Shown here in pieces: positions 8,039 through 17,310 of a stretch of DNA of 64,000 nucleotides (position 1 is the stretch's first letter; each line of letters opens with the position of its first letter). The stretch comes from Arcanobacterium_A hippocoleae. Its GTDB lineage: Bacteria > Actinomycetota > Actinomycetes > Actinomycetales > Actinomycetaceae. The notes below the pieces were generated by a model that saw nothing but the letters and a program-made list of their open reading frames with translations, ran no database searches and was not told the origin of the DNA. A program made the translations under genes and the position numbers. The stretch is from the NCBI RefSeq assembly GCF_031456295.1, contig NZ_JAVDUJ010000001.1:1426001-1490000 (forward strand), in the 5' to 3' direction.

Positions 8039-9499
8039 TTGGTTACACAAACAAATGCGCAGCGCACCGCAATAAAAGAAAAAGCGCATAAGTATGCTAC
8101 CCGTCTTGCACTCATCGCAACTCTCGGTCCATTGTTTTATGGTTTTGAAGGGATGGTCTTGAACGGTGCAATTGGTGCCGTCGGAAAAACTTTTGAACTG
8201 GGCGCTTTTGCACAAGGCGTTGCCGGTTCGGCAGGGATTATCGGCGCAATTATCGGTGCATTCGCTGCAGGGCGGATTTCCGATAAAATCGGCCGTCGCA
8301 CCACAATGATGTGGGTTGGTCCATTCTTAATGTTCGAAGCAATCTTCGGCGTTATTTCACCGCTTTTCGGGCAAAATGGCGGATATCTTTTCTTGCTCTT
8401 CTGCCGGATCGTGGGCGGTATCGGATTTGGTGCGGCAACCACCGTCGCCCCTGGTTATATTGCTGAAATTGCTCCAGCTGCAATTCGCGGGCGGTTAATC
8501 GCATTCCGCCAGCTTGCAATCATTATTGGCTTAACTTCGTCTGCAGTAATTAACGCGGTAATCGTCAGCATTTCGGGCGGCGCTGGAAAAGAGCTTGCTT
8601 TCGGAATTATGACCTGGCAGTGGATGTTCCTCTTCCTGATGATTCCGGCACTGTGCTTTATCATTTTTACCGCGACGATTCCAGAATCTCCGCGCTACCT
8701 GGTAAGCGTTGGAAAAGATCATGAAGCAGCGCAAGTTCTGGAAAAAGTCACTGGTGAAGAGCATACCGCAATTGCGGATACGATTAATTCGATTCGCGCT
8801 TCAATCGGCGAGGTCGGAATGAAAGGTTGGAGCGTCGGGAAGATTCTCGCTTCGAACTGGCGTCCGCTCGTCCTGGTCGGCGTCGCAATTGCAGCATTCC
8901 AGCAGCTCACTGGAACAAATGGAATTTTCTTCTACTCGACAATGATTTTCGAATCTGTCGGTTATGACGAGTCAACGGCGCTCTATCAGACGCTCTTCTT
9001 AGGCGCATTCAAGATTGTTGGTGTGACTGCAGGTATTTTGCTTGTTGATCGAGTTGGCCGCAAACGAATGCTGATGGTTGGCGGAGCGCTGATTTTCATT
9101 GCGCTTGGCGTTATTGCTTCGGTATTCACTTTCGCTCCAACAAATGCTGCCGGGCATACGGATATTACTTCAGTACCGTTCCTTGGCTACCTCGTAATTG
9201 CTGGCTTCTGCCTGTTCCTTCTCGGTTTCACATCCTCGTGGGGACCAATTTTCTCAGTTTTGATGGGTGAAATGTTCCCGCAAAAGATTCGCGGCGGCGC
9301 AATGAGTTTGGTTTCGGGTGCAGATTTCGTGGTGAACTTGATTGTGGTACTTTCTTTCCCATACATGGTGGCTTGGTCGCCGGCTGGTGTTTACTGGATT
9401 TTCTTCGCTTTCGGCGTTTTGGCAGTGATTTTCACCGGCAAGTATCTGCACGAAACTTCAGGCGTAGAGCTTGAAGACATGGATAAATTAACAAAGTAA
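8039..9499 (+). CDS. atsT: MFS sugar transporter (sugar porter family), first gene of the sulfated-sugar cluster
   Basis: A 486-residue, 12-helix sugar-porter protein. Family signatures: GRISDKIGRR after helix 2, an R-x-G-GR-like region at FCRIVGGIGFGAAT, PESPRYL at the end of helix 6, QQLTGTNGIFFYS in helix 7 and DRVGRKRML after helix 8. Sugar porters import monosaccharides with protons. The context (sulfatase, ROK regulator and maturase directly downstream) says its cargo is a sulfated sugar, by analogy with the Bifidobacterium breve ats2 cluster for N-acetylglucosamine-6-sulfate. The start is TTG 8039 after GGAGGA. There are 18 bases to the sulfatase gene. Confidence 0.85.
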   Translation: MVTQTNAQRTAIKEKAHKYATRLALIATLGPLFYGFEGMVLNGAIGAVGKTFELGAFAQGVAGSAGIIGAIIGAFAAGRISDKIGRRTTMMWVGPFLMFEAIFGVISPLFGQNGGYLFLLFCRIVGGIGFGAATTVAPGYIAEIAPAAIRGRLIAFRQLAIIIGLTSSAVINAVIVSISGGAGKELAFGIMTWQWMFLFLMIPALCFIIFTATIPESPRYLVSVGKDHEAAQVLEKVTGEEHTAIADTINSIRASIGEVGMKGWSVGKILASNWRPLVLVGVAIAAFQQLTGTNGIFFYSTMIFESVGYDESTALYQTLFLGAFKIVGVTAGILLVDRVGRKRMLMVGGALIFIALGVIASVFTFAPTNAAGHTDITSVPFLGYLVIAGFCLFLLGFTSSWGPIFSVLMGEMFPQKIRGGAMSLVSGADFVVNLIVVLSFPYMVAWSPAGVYWIFFAFGVLAVIFTGKYLHETSGVELEDMDKLTK

Positions 9500-9517
9500 A
9501 CGAAACGGAATGAAGAA

Positions 9518-11059
9518 ATGACATCGCAAACTGGTATGAAAGCACCTTTGCAGCGCGATATTCCAGATAATGTCCGGAACGTGCTGGTAATTATGACGGA
9601 TCAGCATCGGGTGGATACGATTGGCTGCCTCGGAAATCCGCACGCACAAACACCTGTGCTTGATAATTTTGGAAACAACGGCTTTGCTTTCACGCAAGCT
9701 TTCACTCCGACGGCAATCTGTACTCCGGCCCGCGCTTCGCTGCTTACCGGGAAACTTCCGCGGAAGCATCAAGTTTTGGCAAATCCAGAATGGAATATCG
9801 CATACAATACCGACATTCCGTTAGATTCGTGGACCTATACGCAAGAGCTGCGCGATCACGGTTATAACGTGGGGATCGTCGGCAAGTATCATTGCGGGCA
9901 TAATCTGCCGGATAAGTTCGGGATGGATGATGACTCTTTCTGGGGTGCAGAGAATCCGGTAGCGAATGAACGCTATGTGGCGTGGCTGGAGGAAAATGGT
10001 TTGCCGCCGGTGAAAGCTCACGATTTCTGGCGCGGAAAATTGCCGGGGAATCGCGACGGGCATATTATTGCCGCTCGTCTTGACCAGCCGGAAGAAGCTA
10101 CGTTTGAACGTTTTATCGCAGATACGGCAATTGCGCGGATGCGGAAATATGCCAGTGAATGGAAAAACGACGGCAAACCGTTCTCGCTTGATGTTCATTT
10201 CTATGGACCGCACCTGCCATATTTCTTGCCGGATGAATGGTTCGATTTGATTGATCCTGATTCTGTAACGCTTCCGGAAAACTTTGGCGATACGCTGATT
10301 GGGAAACCGCAGATTCAGCAAAATTATGCTACTTATTGGTCGACATCGTCGTTTACGAATGAGCAGTGGAAAAAGCTGATTGCAGTCTATTGGGGCTACG
10401 TGGCAATGATTGATTACGAGATTGGGCGAATCATGGATGTGGCGCGTGAACTTGGAATCCTTGACGATACGGCAGTGTTCTTCTGTGCCGATCACGGTGA
10501 ATTTACTGGATCGCATCGGATGAACGATAAAGGCCCGGCAATGTATGACGATATCTATAACGTGCCGTTTATTGCGCATATTCCAGGTGTTTCAGCCGTC
10601 GGCCAATCAGATGCGTTCGTTTCGCTAATTGATTTGCCGGCAACCGTGCTCGATATTGCGGGGCTTGATCCGGTTTTGGTTGAAGATGGACGGTCGATTG
10701 TGGATCTGACCCGCGGCGAGACAGTGCCGGATTGGCGTGAGGATATTGTCTGTGAATTCCATGGCCACCACTTCCCGCTGCAGCAGCGGATGCTGCGCAC
10801 CCGTGAATTTAAGCTTGTTGTTTCTCCGGAATCAATTAATGAACTTTACGATTTGCGGTATGACAAGGCGGAGATGAATAACGTTTATGAAGCTCCGGCT
10901 TATCGTGAGATTCGCAGCGAGCTGGCAACGAATCTTTACAAGCAGCTGCGTGCGCGCGGCGACCATTCATTTGCAAAGTGGATGGCGGCAATGACGGATT
11001 TTGATGTCCCGTTGGTGAATACCGCGCGTTCTGATCTTGACGAAGTTCTCGGTTCTTAA
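9518..11059 (+). CDS. atsA: Sulfatase, Cys-type, formylglycine-dependent
   Basis: A 513-residue type I sulfatase. The N-terminal metal site is NVLVIMTDQHRVDT. The activation motif is CTPARASLLTG with the catalytic Cys at residue 68, which must be oxidised to formylglycine. Later come GKYHCG, FYGPHLPYF and CADHGEF, the other metal/sulfate-binding segments. It has no signal peptide, so it acts in the cytoplasm on imported substrate, and the maturase it needs is encoded two genes downstream. The likely role is removal of sulfate from a sulfated monosaccharide such as GlcNAc-6-sulfate from mucin; the exact substrate is inferred from gene order only. Confidence 0.9.
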   Translation: MTSQTGMKAPLQRDIPDNVRNVLVIMTDQHRVDTIGCLGNPHAQTPVLDNFGNNGFAFTQAFTPTAICTPARASLLTGKLPRKHQVLANPEWNIAYNTDIPLDSWTYTQELRDHGYNVGIVGKYHCGHNLPDKFGMDDDSFWGAENPVANERYVAWLEENGLPPVKAHDFWRGKLPGNRDGHIIAARLDQPEEATFERFIADTAIARMRKYASEWKNDGKPFSLDVHFYGPHLPYFLPDEWFDLIDPDSVTLPENFGDTLIGKPQIQQNYATYWSTSSFTNEQWKKLIAVYWGYVAMIDYEIGRIMDVARELGILDDTAVFFCADHGEFTGSHRMNDKGPAMYDDIYNVPFIAHIPGVSAVGQSDAFVSLIDLPATVLDIAGLDPVLVEDGRSIVDLTRGETVPDWREDIVCEFHGHHFPLQQRMLRTREFKLVVSPESINELYDLRYDKAEMNNVYEAPAYREIRSELATNLYKQLRARGDHSFAKWMAAMTDFDVPLVNTARSDLDEVLGS

Positions 11060-11099
11060 TCAAGAGCTGTGATATTTGAAGATATCACAGCTCTTGATT
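11058..11099. promoter_or_regulatory. Perfect 18-bp inverted repeat at the sulfatase/ROK gene junction
   Basis: The arms AATCAAGAGCTGTGATAT (11058-11075) and its exact complement (11082-11099) flank a 6-base loop, starting within the sulfatase stop codon. There is no T-run on either side, so a standard terminator is unlikely. It could be an mRNA-stabilising or processing hairpin, or an operator for the ROK protein encoded next. Confidence 0.7.
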
Positions 11100-11171
11100 G
11101 GAGTTCTTTGTTTCAGAAATAATAAAGAGTTTCGTAGATGTAAAGAAACTTCGAGAGGAGATTGGGCGGCA

Positions 11172-12317
11172 GTGCAGGCGCAAATAAACCAATTCGGCAA
11201 TACACTGCAAGATTTGATTGCATTGGCGCTTGGTGAAAGAAGCTATACTCGCGCACAGCTTACGCGAAAGCTTGGTGTCTCGCGCCCCGTCCTTTCTCGT
11301 GCTCTCGATCCGATGATTCACGACGGATTTGTTTTGAGTGAGGTTTCTGCGCGTGAAGGCGGCGCTGGCAGGCCAGTGCAGTATTTGAGTCTTGTTGACG
11401 GTGCAGCATATATCGTCGGGCTGAGTATTGGGCGGAATGAGGCTGCTGGGGTACTGATTAATCGTGCTGGTCAGCAGCTGTTTTCAACAAGTTTTGAGTA
11501 TTTGGCATACCGCGGTTGGGAAAAGCCGCTGCAAAAGTTGCTTTCACTGCTGATGCGCGGAATAGCTGAAAACTCGATTGATACGAAAAAGATTGCCGGT
11601 ACCGGGGTAGCTTTGCCGATGTCTGCTTTTCGCGATAGTGATGCGGCAAAAGCTGCGGCGATGGTGCGTGAAGAATGGTCGGGCGGATGCGTGTATGACA
11701 ATATTGTGGCGATGGCGGCTCTGGCGCATTTGCATTCACCGGCGGGAAGTTTAGCGGCTTCGCCGCAGATGTATGTGCGGCTTTCCGGCGGCGTTGGCAG
11801 CTGTTTTATGTGGAGTTCTCCGGTGGAAAATATTCCGCAAGTGGTTGCGGGAGAGTTCGGGCATGTTTCGATACCGGGTATTGCACAGAAGTGTCACTGC
11901 GGAAATATTGGATGTCTTGAATTGGCGGCTTCCTATGCGGCGCTCTGCAATGGAGCGGAAGTGGAATCTTTAGCTGATTTCCGGCAGAAATTAGATTCTG
12001 GAGATCCGCAGACGGCTGATGTGCTGAATCGCGGGGCAGCTGCGCTTGGTTTTGCCTGTGCGCAAGTTGCAATGGCGGCACATCCGTCGCATATTTATCT
12101 TGGCGGTGAAGTCGTGGCGGAATTACCGCAGATTGTTTCGCTTACGCAAGCGCAAATGCGCCGGCATTTTAGTCCGGCGATTCAGTGGGAAGTGCCGATT
12201 AGTTCTATCCCGATGGATGGTGCTGCTTGTGCGTGGGGTGCGGTTTGCGCGGTGAAAACTTCCGTCGCGGCTTTGCAGATAAAAAACGAGAGTATCGCGA
12301 CGGTGATGAGGTTATGA
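11172..12317 (+). CDS. atsR: ROK-family transcriptional regulator of the sulfatase cluster
   Basis: About 381 residues. The N-terminus holds a winged helix (YTRAQLTRKLGVSRPVLSRALDPMIHDGFV). It is followed by the ROK sugar-kinase-like domain with YIVGLSIGRNE, a GEFGHVSI segment and the zinc-type motif CHCGNIGCLE. ROK regulators of this kind release DNA when a sugar or sugar phosphate binds. The start is placed at GTG 11172: the upstream in-frame TTG (11076) lies in the loop of the inverted repeat and has no ribosome site, whereas GAGGAG precedes 11172 by 11 bases. The stop overlaps the maturase start (ATGA). It probably controls the whole cluster. Confidence 0.85.
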   Translation: MQAQINQFGNTLQDLIALALGERSYTRAQLTRKLGVSRPVLSRALDPMIHDGFVLSEVSAREGGAGRPVQYLSLVDGAAYIVGLSIGRNEAAGVLINRAGQQLFSTSFEYLAYRGWEKPLQKLLSLLMRGIAENSIDTKKIAGTGVALPMSAFRDSDAAKAAAMVREEWSGGCVYDNIVAMAALAHLHSPAGSLAASPQMYVRLSGGVGSCFMWSSPVENIPQVVAGEFGHVSIPGIAQKCHCGNIGCLELAASYAALCNGAEVESLADFRQKLDSGDPQTADVLNRGAAALGFACAQVAMAAHPSHIYLGGEVVAELPQIVSLTQAQMRRHFSPAIQWEVPISSIPMDGAACAWGAVCAVKTSVAALQIKNESIATVMRL

Positions 12318-13552
12318 AGCGAATTCCGCTTTCTGTGGTTACAAAACCGACTGGTGCTGCATGTAATCTTGACTGTTCGTATTGTTTTTTTCTCTCGAAA
12401 GAGCTGCTTTACAATGCGAAGCAGCAAAAAATGAGCACAGCGACTTTACGTGTGTATATTCAAGAATTTTTGGCAGCCCATCCTGATGGGCCGGTTACGC
12501 TGCTTTGGCAAGGCGGTGAACCAACGTTACGCGGTTTGGATTTTTTTCGCTGCGCTGTGGACTATGCAAAGCAGTTTGCGCGTCCCGAGCAGCAGGTTTC
12601 GCATGCAATTCAGACTAATGGCACTTTAATTAATGCTGAGTGGGCTGAGTTTTTTCGGGAGAATAATTTTCTGGTCGGGATTTCAATGGATGGGCCGGCG
12701 AATATTCACGATTCATATCGGGTAAATCGAGCTGGCCGCGGCACACACAAACAAGTACTGCGCGGATGGGAAATTCTCCAATCCGCTGGTGTGGAAACGA
12801 ATATTCTCTGTACGGTACATGCGGCAAATCAAGACCATCCCCGCGAAGTGTACGAATATTTCCGTGATGTGCTTGGCGCACGATTCTTGCAGTTCATTCC
12901 AATTGTTGAACGTGTAGAACGGAAAGATTTAGCGAAAGCTGAAGCCGGCTGGGGGCACGGTGCACAGTTAATGTATCAGCAGCATGGTGACGCGGTAACT
13001 TCGCGGAGTGTGAATCCGCTCCGGTATGGAAAGTTTTTACGTGAAATCTTTGATATTTGGGTGAAACGCGATGTGGGCACGGTATTTGTGCAGGATTTTG
13101 ATGCGGCACTGGCGGCAGTGTTCGGCACGTATTCGGTTTGTGTTCATGCGCCTGGCTGTGGAAATAATTTCGCGATGGAGTTCAATGGCGATGTTTATGC
13201 CTGCGATCACTGGGTGGAGCCGGAGTGGAAGCTTGGGAATGTATATCGCAGCGGGTTTGCAGAGCTTGCTGCAGGGCAAAAAATGCAGACATTTCAGAAA
13301 AAGAAACTGCAGCAAATAGCTGAAAAGTGCCGTTCGTGCGATGTAGCGCGGTTCTGCTGGGGAGGGTGCCCGAAAGATCGTTTTGTTGGCGGAAGTTTTC
13401 GGGAAGGTAATGCGGAAAATTATCTCTGCGCCGGGTATCAGGATTTTTATCGGCATATCCGCGCTGATGTGTTGCAGATGGCGCGTTTAGTGGCAGCTGG
13501 GCGTGAGGCGAGTGAAATTATGAAGATGAACCTGTCTCAGGAATCTGATTAA
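12314..13552 (+). CDS. atsB: Anaerobic sulfatase-maturating enzyme (radical SAM/SPASM)
   Basis: A 412-residue radical SAM protein with the cluster motif CNLDCSYC (Cys17, 21, 24) and LLWQGGEPTLRG, binding S-adenosylmethionine. A SPASM domain follows, with CVHAPGCGNNF, CDHW and CRSCDVARFCWGGCPKDRF holding two auxiliary 4Fe-4S clusters. anSME enzymes oxidise the active-site Cys of sulfatases to formylglycine without oxygen, so the client is the sulfatase two genes upstream. Its presence suggests growth in anoxic niches. The start at 12314 overlaps the ROK stop and has GATGAGG upstream. Last gene of the cluster. Confidence 0.92.
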   Translation: MKRIPLSVVTKPTGAACNLDCSYCFFLSKELLYNAKQQKMSTATLRVYIQEFLAAHPDGPVTLLWQGGEPTLRGLDFFRCAVDYAKQFARPEQQVSHAIQTNGTLINAEWAEFFRENNFLVGISMDGPANIHDSYRVNRAGRGTHKQVLRGWEILQSAGVETNILCTVHAANQDHPREVYEYFRDVLGARFLQFIPIVERVERKDLAKAEAGWGHGAQLMYQQHGDAVTSRSVNPLRYGKFLREIFDIWVKRDVGTVFVQDFDAALAAVFGTYSVCVHAPGCGNNFAMEFNGDVYACDHWVEPEWKLGNVYRSGFAELAAGQKMQTFQKKKLQQIAEKCRSCDVARFCWGGCPKDRFVGGSFREGNAENYLCAGYQDFYRHIRADVLQMARLVAAGREASEIMKMNLSQESD

Positions 13553-13567
13553 CGAAAGCAAAATTTG

Positions 13568-13668
13568 CGTAACTGGTGGCGAAATGCTTGCGGGTTACGT
13601 AATTGGTGGCATAATCCCCGCAATCGCACGTAACTGGTGGCGAAACCGACTTCCCGTCACCAGTTACG
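13568..13668 (+). repeat. Cluster of dispersed repeat CGTAACTGGTGGCGAAA
   Basis: Three direct copies start at 13568, 13598 (two changes) and 13629, spaced 30-31 bp, and a partial inverted copy CGTCACCAGTTACG ends the cluster at 13668. The inverted copy can pair with the third copy. It lies between the convergent maturase and glucokinase genes, so it may form part of a terminator. Single copies occur at 7758 and 62007. Confidence 0.75.
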
Positions 13669-13797
13669 CAGCAGCAAATTTGCTCGTCGTTAATTTCTGC
13701 AACCTTGGTTATTTTATATATTTAGTTAACCTTGTTCCGTCTGCCTGCTGAGCTTATTTTGTCCGCACGCTTTATTAAGCGTGCGGTGGATTCCCTT

Positions 13798-14760
13798 TTA
13801 AGCTGTGTATTCCGTCTCTAATGCGATATTTGCCGCTCCGATTAGCCCAGCCAGATTGCCGAGTTTTGCAAGTTGAATTTCTGGCAGTGGGCGCAGGCTG
13901 CGGGCTGTTACGCGTGTTTCGAAAGCTTCACGGACTGGCTTTAAGAGGAAGTCGCCGGAATTGCACACTCCTCCAGAAATCACAAACATTTCCGGATCGA
14001 GTGCTGCTGCGAGGTTCGCCATTCCTTGCCCGAGATATTTGCCAACTTCGGCGAAGCAATCGGATGCGGCACTATCACCAGCGGCAACCGCTTGATCGAT
14101 AATTTTGCCGTCAATCGCATCAATATCGCCTGCTACCAGCTCAAGGAGTTTTGCTGCCGTCGCCGGAGATTTTTCTGCGCGCTCCTTAGCGAGTCGGACT
14201 AAAGCGGTGCCGGATGAATACATTTCCCAGCAGCCATATTCCCCGCATGGGCAGAGCGGTCCGTCTGGAACGAGACTCATATGCCCGATTTCGGCTGCGA
14301 AACCGTGCGAACCGCGAATCAGTTTGCCGTCGAGAATAATTCCGCCGCCAATACCGGTGCCAACAGTTACAATCACGACGGAGCTGCACTCTTTTGCTGC
14401 TCCGAATTTGAATTCGCCCCATGCGGCTACGTTTGCATCATTTTCCAAAACGACGGGAAGGCCGGTCTTTTCAGCAACTTTTGCAGCTACGGGTTCGTTG
14501 CGCCAGTTTACATTCGGGGCAAAAATGACTTCAGAACGGTCGCTATTAATAAAGCCGGGAGCGCCGATGCCGACGGCTTTTACATCGTGACGCGTTTGCA
14601 GTTCGTTTACGATTTCACTTGCAGCGTCAATTGATGCTTGTGAATCTTTTGCAGGAGTGGGGATGCGCACCATCTCCAAAATTTCGCCGTTTTCATCTAC
14701 CACACCGCCGGCGATTTTTGTTCCGCCAACGTCAATACCAATACTCAGAGTCATACTCAT
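13798..14760 (-). CDS. glk: ROK-family glucokinase
   Basis: A 320-residue cytoplasmic sugar kinase. The phosphate-1 motif is IGIDVGGTKIAGG (residues 6-18) and the sugar site has ENDANVAAWGE. Then come GTGIGGGI, EIGHM and the ROK zinc motif CPCGEYGCWE. It matches actinobacterial GlkA-type ATP glucokinases that phosphorylate glucose to glucose-6-phosphate. Two starts are possible (14760 or 14754); neither has a strong ribosome site. It is transcribed toward the sulfatase cluster as a single gene and may feed glucose from the alpha-glucosidase/maltose system at 53.8-59.9 kb into glycolysis. Confidence 0.88.
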   Translation of the reverse strand: MSMTLSIGIDVGGTKIAGGVVDENGEILEMVRIPTPAKDSQASIDAASEIVNELQTRHDVKAVGIGAPGFINSDRSEVIFAPNVNWRNEPVAAKVAEKTGLPVVLENDANVAAWGEFKFGAAKECSSVVIVTVGTGIGGGIILDGKLIRGSHGFAAEIGHMSLVPDGPLCPCGEYGCWEMYSSGTALVRLAKERAEKSPATAAKLLELVAGDIDAIDGKIIDQAVAAGDSAASDCFAEVGKYLGQGMANLAAALDPEMFVISGGVCNSGDFLLKPVREAFETRVTARSLRPLPEIQLAKLGNLAGLIGAANIALETEYTA

Positions 14761-15041
14761 ATTCTCGCATGTTTTTGGTGCTAAAGGCAGGGCTTATGGC
14801 TGGAATTTTGTGATTGTGGCGGGATGCTGTGATTTGTGATTTGCTTGCGCATCTGTGACCTGCCGAAATAGGTATTGTTTTGAGGTATTGCGTCAGCCGG
14901 GGATTTGCTGATCGCTGTTTTTGGCCTTCCTGATGTGCTTTTGTGCGTGAAATTATTGGATTGCAAGCGTTTCATAAAGCCCGAATTAATTTATGACATG
15001 AAACACATTAGCTCTTCGGGAATAAAACTGCCGTACAAAAA
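14761..15041. other. Non-coding stretch before the dnaK promoter
   Basis: No open frame with coding character or recognisable RNA gene is seen here. It presumably holds the divergent glucokinase promoter. The HAIR operator begins at 15042. Confidence 0.5.
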
Positions 15042-15062
15042 GTTGAGTGTAGTAGACTCAAG
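15042..15062 (+). promoter_or_regulatory. HAIR operator (HspR binding site) of the dnaK operon
   Basis: GTTGAGT at 15042 and ACTCAAG at 15056, separated by 7 bp, match the HspR-associated inverted repeat (CTTGAGT-N7-ACTCAAG) with one change. TAGACT inside the element could be the -10 box, as in the clpB HAIR. HspR is encoded at the end of the same operon, giving the usual feedback loop with DnaK as co-repressor. The leader from here to dnaK is about 210 bp. Confidence 0.9.
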
Positions 15063-15273
15063 AATTGGTCAGTCGATTTGGCGCAAGCTAATGAAGCGTA
15101 GCAAACTTGAGAATGAAGAGTTTTTCAAAAGTATCAAATCGCGTTCCGCGCACGAAAAGTACGCAAATTTTCGTGCAGGTCTGAGGTTTTCGCTGGTTGC
15201 GTGAATTGTGCACCAGCGGGAATCGCAGCAACCGGGATTCGATTTGAATCGCAAAACATAAGGAGAAAAGAAA

Positions 15274-17154
15274 ATGGCTCGTGCAGTAGGCATTGATCTT
15301 GGTACTACCAATTCCGTTGTTTCCGTACTTGAAGGCGGCGAACCAACCGTTATTGCAAATGCCGAAGGGGCTCGCACCACTCCGTCTGTTGTTGGCTTCT
15401 CCAAGACGGGTGAAGTGCTCGTTGGCGAAATCGCTAAGCGTCAGGCAGTGACGAATGTTGACCGCACAATTTCCTCAGTGAAGCGCCATATGGGTGATAG
15501 CTCCTGGAAAGTCGATATTGACGAAAAGAGCTACAATGCGCAGCAGATTTCAGCTTTCATTCTGCAGAAGCTGAAGAAAGATGCAGAAGCATACCTTGGT
15601 GAGCCAGTAACGGATGCCGTCATCACCGTGCCAGCATACTTTAATGACGCACAGCGGCAGGCAACGAAAGATGCTGGTCAGATCGCTGGGCTCAACGTGC
15701 AGCGAATCGTGAACGAACCGACGGCAGCGGCGCTTGCATACGGGCTCGAAAAAGGTAAAGAAGATGAGTTGATCCTCGTCTTCGATCTCGGTGGTGGTAC
15801 CTTCGATGTTTCACTTCTTGAAGTTGGCAAGGATGAGGACGATTTCTCAACGATTCAGGTGCGCGCAACCTCTGGTGATAACAAGCTCGGTGGTGACGAT
15901 TGGGATCAGCGCATCGTTGATTGGCTTGTTGCCCAGGTAAAGAACAACTATGGTGCTGATTTGTCGAAAGATAAGATTGCCTTGCAGCGTTTGAAGGAAG
16001 CAGCTGAGCAGGCAAAGAAGGAACTCTCCTCGGCTACCTCCACAAACATCACCTTGCAGTACCTCTCGATGAGCGAAAATGGTCCGATTCATCTGGATGA
16101 GAAGCTGACCCGTGCAAAGTTTGAAGAAATGACGAAAGATCTGCTCGAACGCACGAAGATCCCATTCCAGAAAGTGATTGAAGATGCTGAAATCAAGCTT
16201 TCCGAAATTGATCACGTGGTGCTCGTCGGCGGTTCGACCCGAATGCCGGCCGTCACCGAAGTGGTGAAGGAATTGACTGGCGGGCGGGAACCGAATAAGG
16301 GGGTAAACCCAGATGAAGTGGTGGCAGTTGGTGCTGCGTTGCAAGCTGGTGTGATTACCGGTGACCGCAAGGATGTGCTCTTGATTGATGTCACCCCGCT
16401 CTCGCTCGGTATCGAAACCAAGGGTGGGATGATGACGAAGCTCATCGAACGCAATACCGCGATCCCAACCAAGCGCAGCGAAGTGTTCTCCACGGCTGAA
16501 GACAACCAGCCGTCGGTATTAATTCAGGTTTACCAGGGCGAACGCTCTTTCGCTCGCGATAACAAGCTGCTGGGCACCTTTGAATTGAGCGGGATCGCTC
16601 CGGCTCCACGCGGTATTCCACAGATCGAAGTAACCTTCGATATCGACGCAAACGGGATCGTGCATGTTTCTGCAAAGGATCGCGGCACTGGTCAAGAACA
16701 GTCGGTAACAATCACCGGTGGTTCAGCGCTTTCAAAGGAAGACATCGAGCGGATGGTGAAAGAAGCCGAAGAACATGCTGCTGAGGATGAAAAGCGGAAG
16801 GAAGAAGCTGAAGTACGCAATTCTGCTGAACAGCAGGTGTATGCGATCGATAAACTGTTGAAAGACAACGCCGAGAAGCTTGAAGATTCCGTCGTAACCG
16901 AAGTAAAGGAAGCAAACGACGCGCTGCGCACAGCTCTCGAAGGTGAAGATCTTGCAGCAATCAAGGCTGCACAAGAAGCGCTGAATGAGAAGTCGCAGAA
17001 GATCGGCGAAGCACTCTATGCGCAGGCGCAGGCAGCGGCTGAAAACGGGGGAGCATCAGACGCTGATGGTTGGACGGATGCTGCAAATGCAGGAAAGTCT
17101 GACGAAGACGTGGTTGATGCTGAAATCGTAGATGACGAAAACGAAAAGAAATAA
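15274..17154 (+). CDS. dnaK: Chaperone DnaK (Hsp70)
   Basis: A 626-residue Hsp70 of normal length. It has the N-terminal ATPase signatures IDLGTTNSVVS (residues 7-17), VFDLGGGTFDVSLL and VLVGGSTRMPAV, then the linker DVLLIDVTPLSLGIET and the substrate-binding domain, ending in an acidic, Ala-rich tail (VVDAEIVDDENEKK). It folds and protects proteins in the cytoplasm with GrpE and DnaJ and, in actinobacteria, also acts as co-repressor with HspR. AAGGAG precedes the ATG. First gene of the dnaK-grpE-dnaJ-hspR operon. Confidence 0.98.
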   Translation: MARAVGIDLGTTNSVVSVLEGGEPTVIANAEGARTTPSVVGFSKTGEVLVGEIAKRQAVTNVDRTISSVKRHMGDSSWKVDIDEKSYNAQQISAFILQKLKKDAEAYLGEPVTDAVITVPAYFNDAQRQATKDAGQIAGLNVQRIVNEPTAAALAYGLEKGKEDELILVFDLGGGTFDVSLLEVGKDEDDFSTIQVRATSGDNKLGGDDWDQRIVDWLVAQVKNNYGADLSKDKIALQRLKEAAEQAKKELSSATSTNITLQYLSMSENGPIHLDEKLTRAKFEEMTKDLLERTKIPFQKVIEDAEIKLSEIDHVVLVGGSTRMPAVTEVVKELTGGREPNKGVNPDEVVAVGAALQAGVITGDRKDVLLIDVTPLSLGIETKGGMMTKLIERNTAIPTKRSEVFSTAEDNQPSVLIQVYQGERSFARDNKLLGTFELSGIAPAPRGIPQIEVTFDIDANGIVHVSAKDRGTGQEQSVTITGGSALSKEDIERMVKEAEEHAAEDEKRKEEAEVRNSAEQQVYAIDKLLKDNAEKLEDSVVTEVKEANDALRTALEGEDLAAIKAAQEALNEKSQKIGEALYAQAQAAAENGGASDADGWTDAANAGKSDEDVVDAEIVDDENEKK

Positions 17155-17200
17155 ATCATCACAACGATTTACAGGAATCTGGGCACGCCCTGAAATATGA

Positions 17201-17238
17201 GTGGGGGCTGGTGAGCAACACAAGCTGCCAGCCCCCAC
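17201..17238 (+). terminator. Hairpin between dnaK and grpE
   Basis: Arms GTGGGGGCTGG (17201-17211) and CCAGCCCCCAC (17228-17238) with a 16-base loop and no T-run. It probably stabilises the dnaK mRNA or partly attenuates the operon, explaining higher dnaK than grpE/dnaJ output. Confidence 0.6.
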
Positions 17239-17310
17239 CAGCTCAAATAAGCAACGGCAGTGAATTTCGCCGCTTGCAAGCAGGGAGCTAAATGCAAGGA
17301 GAGTGGAGTA

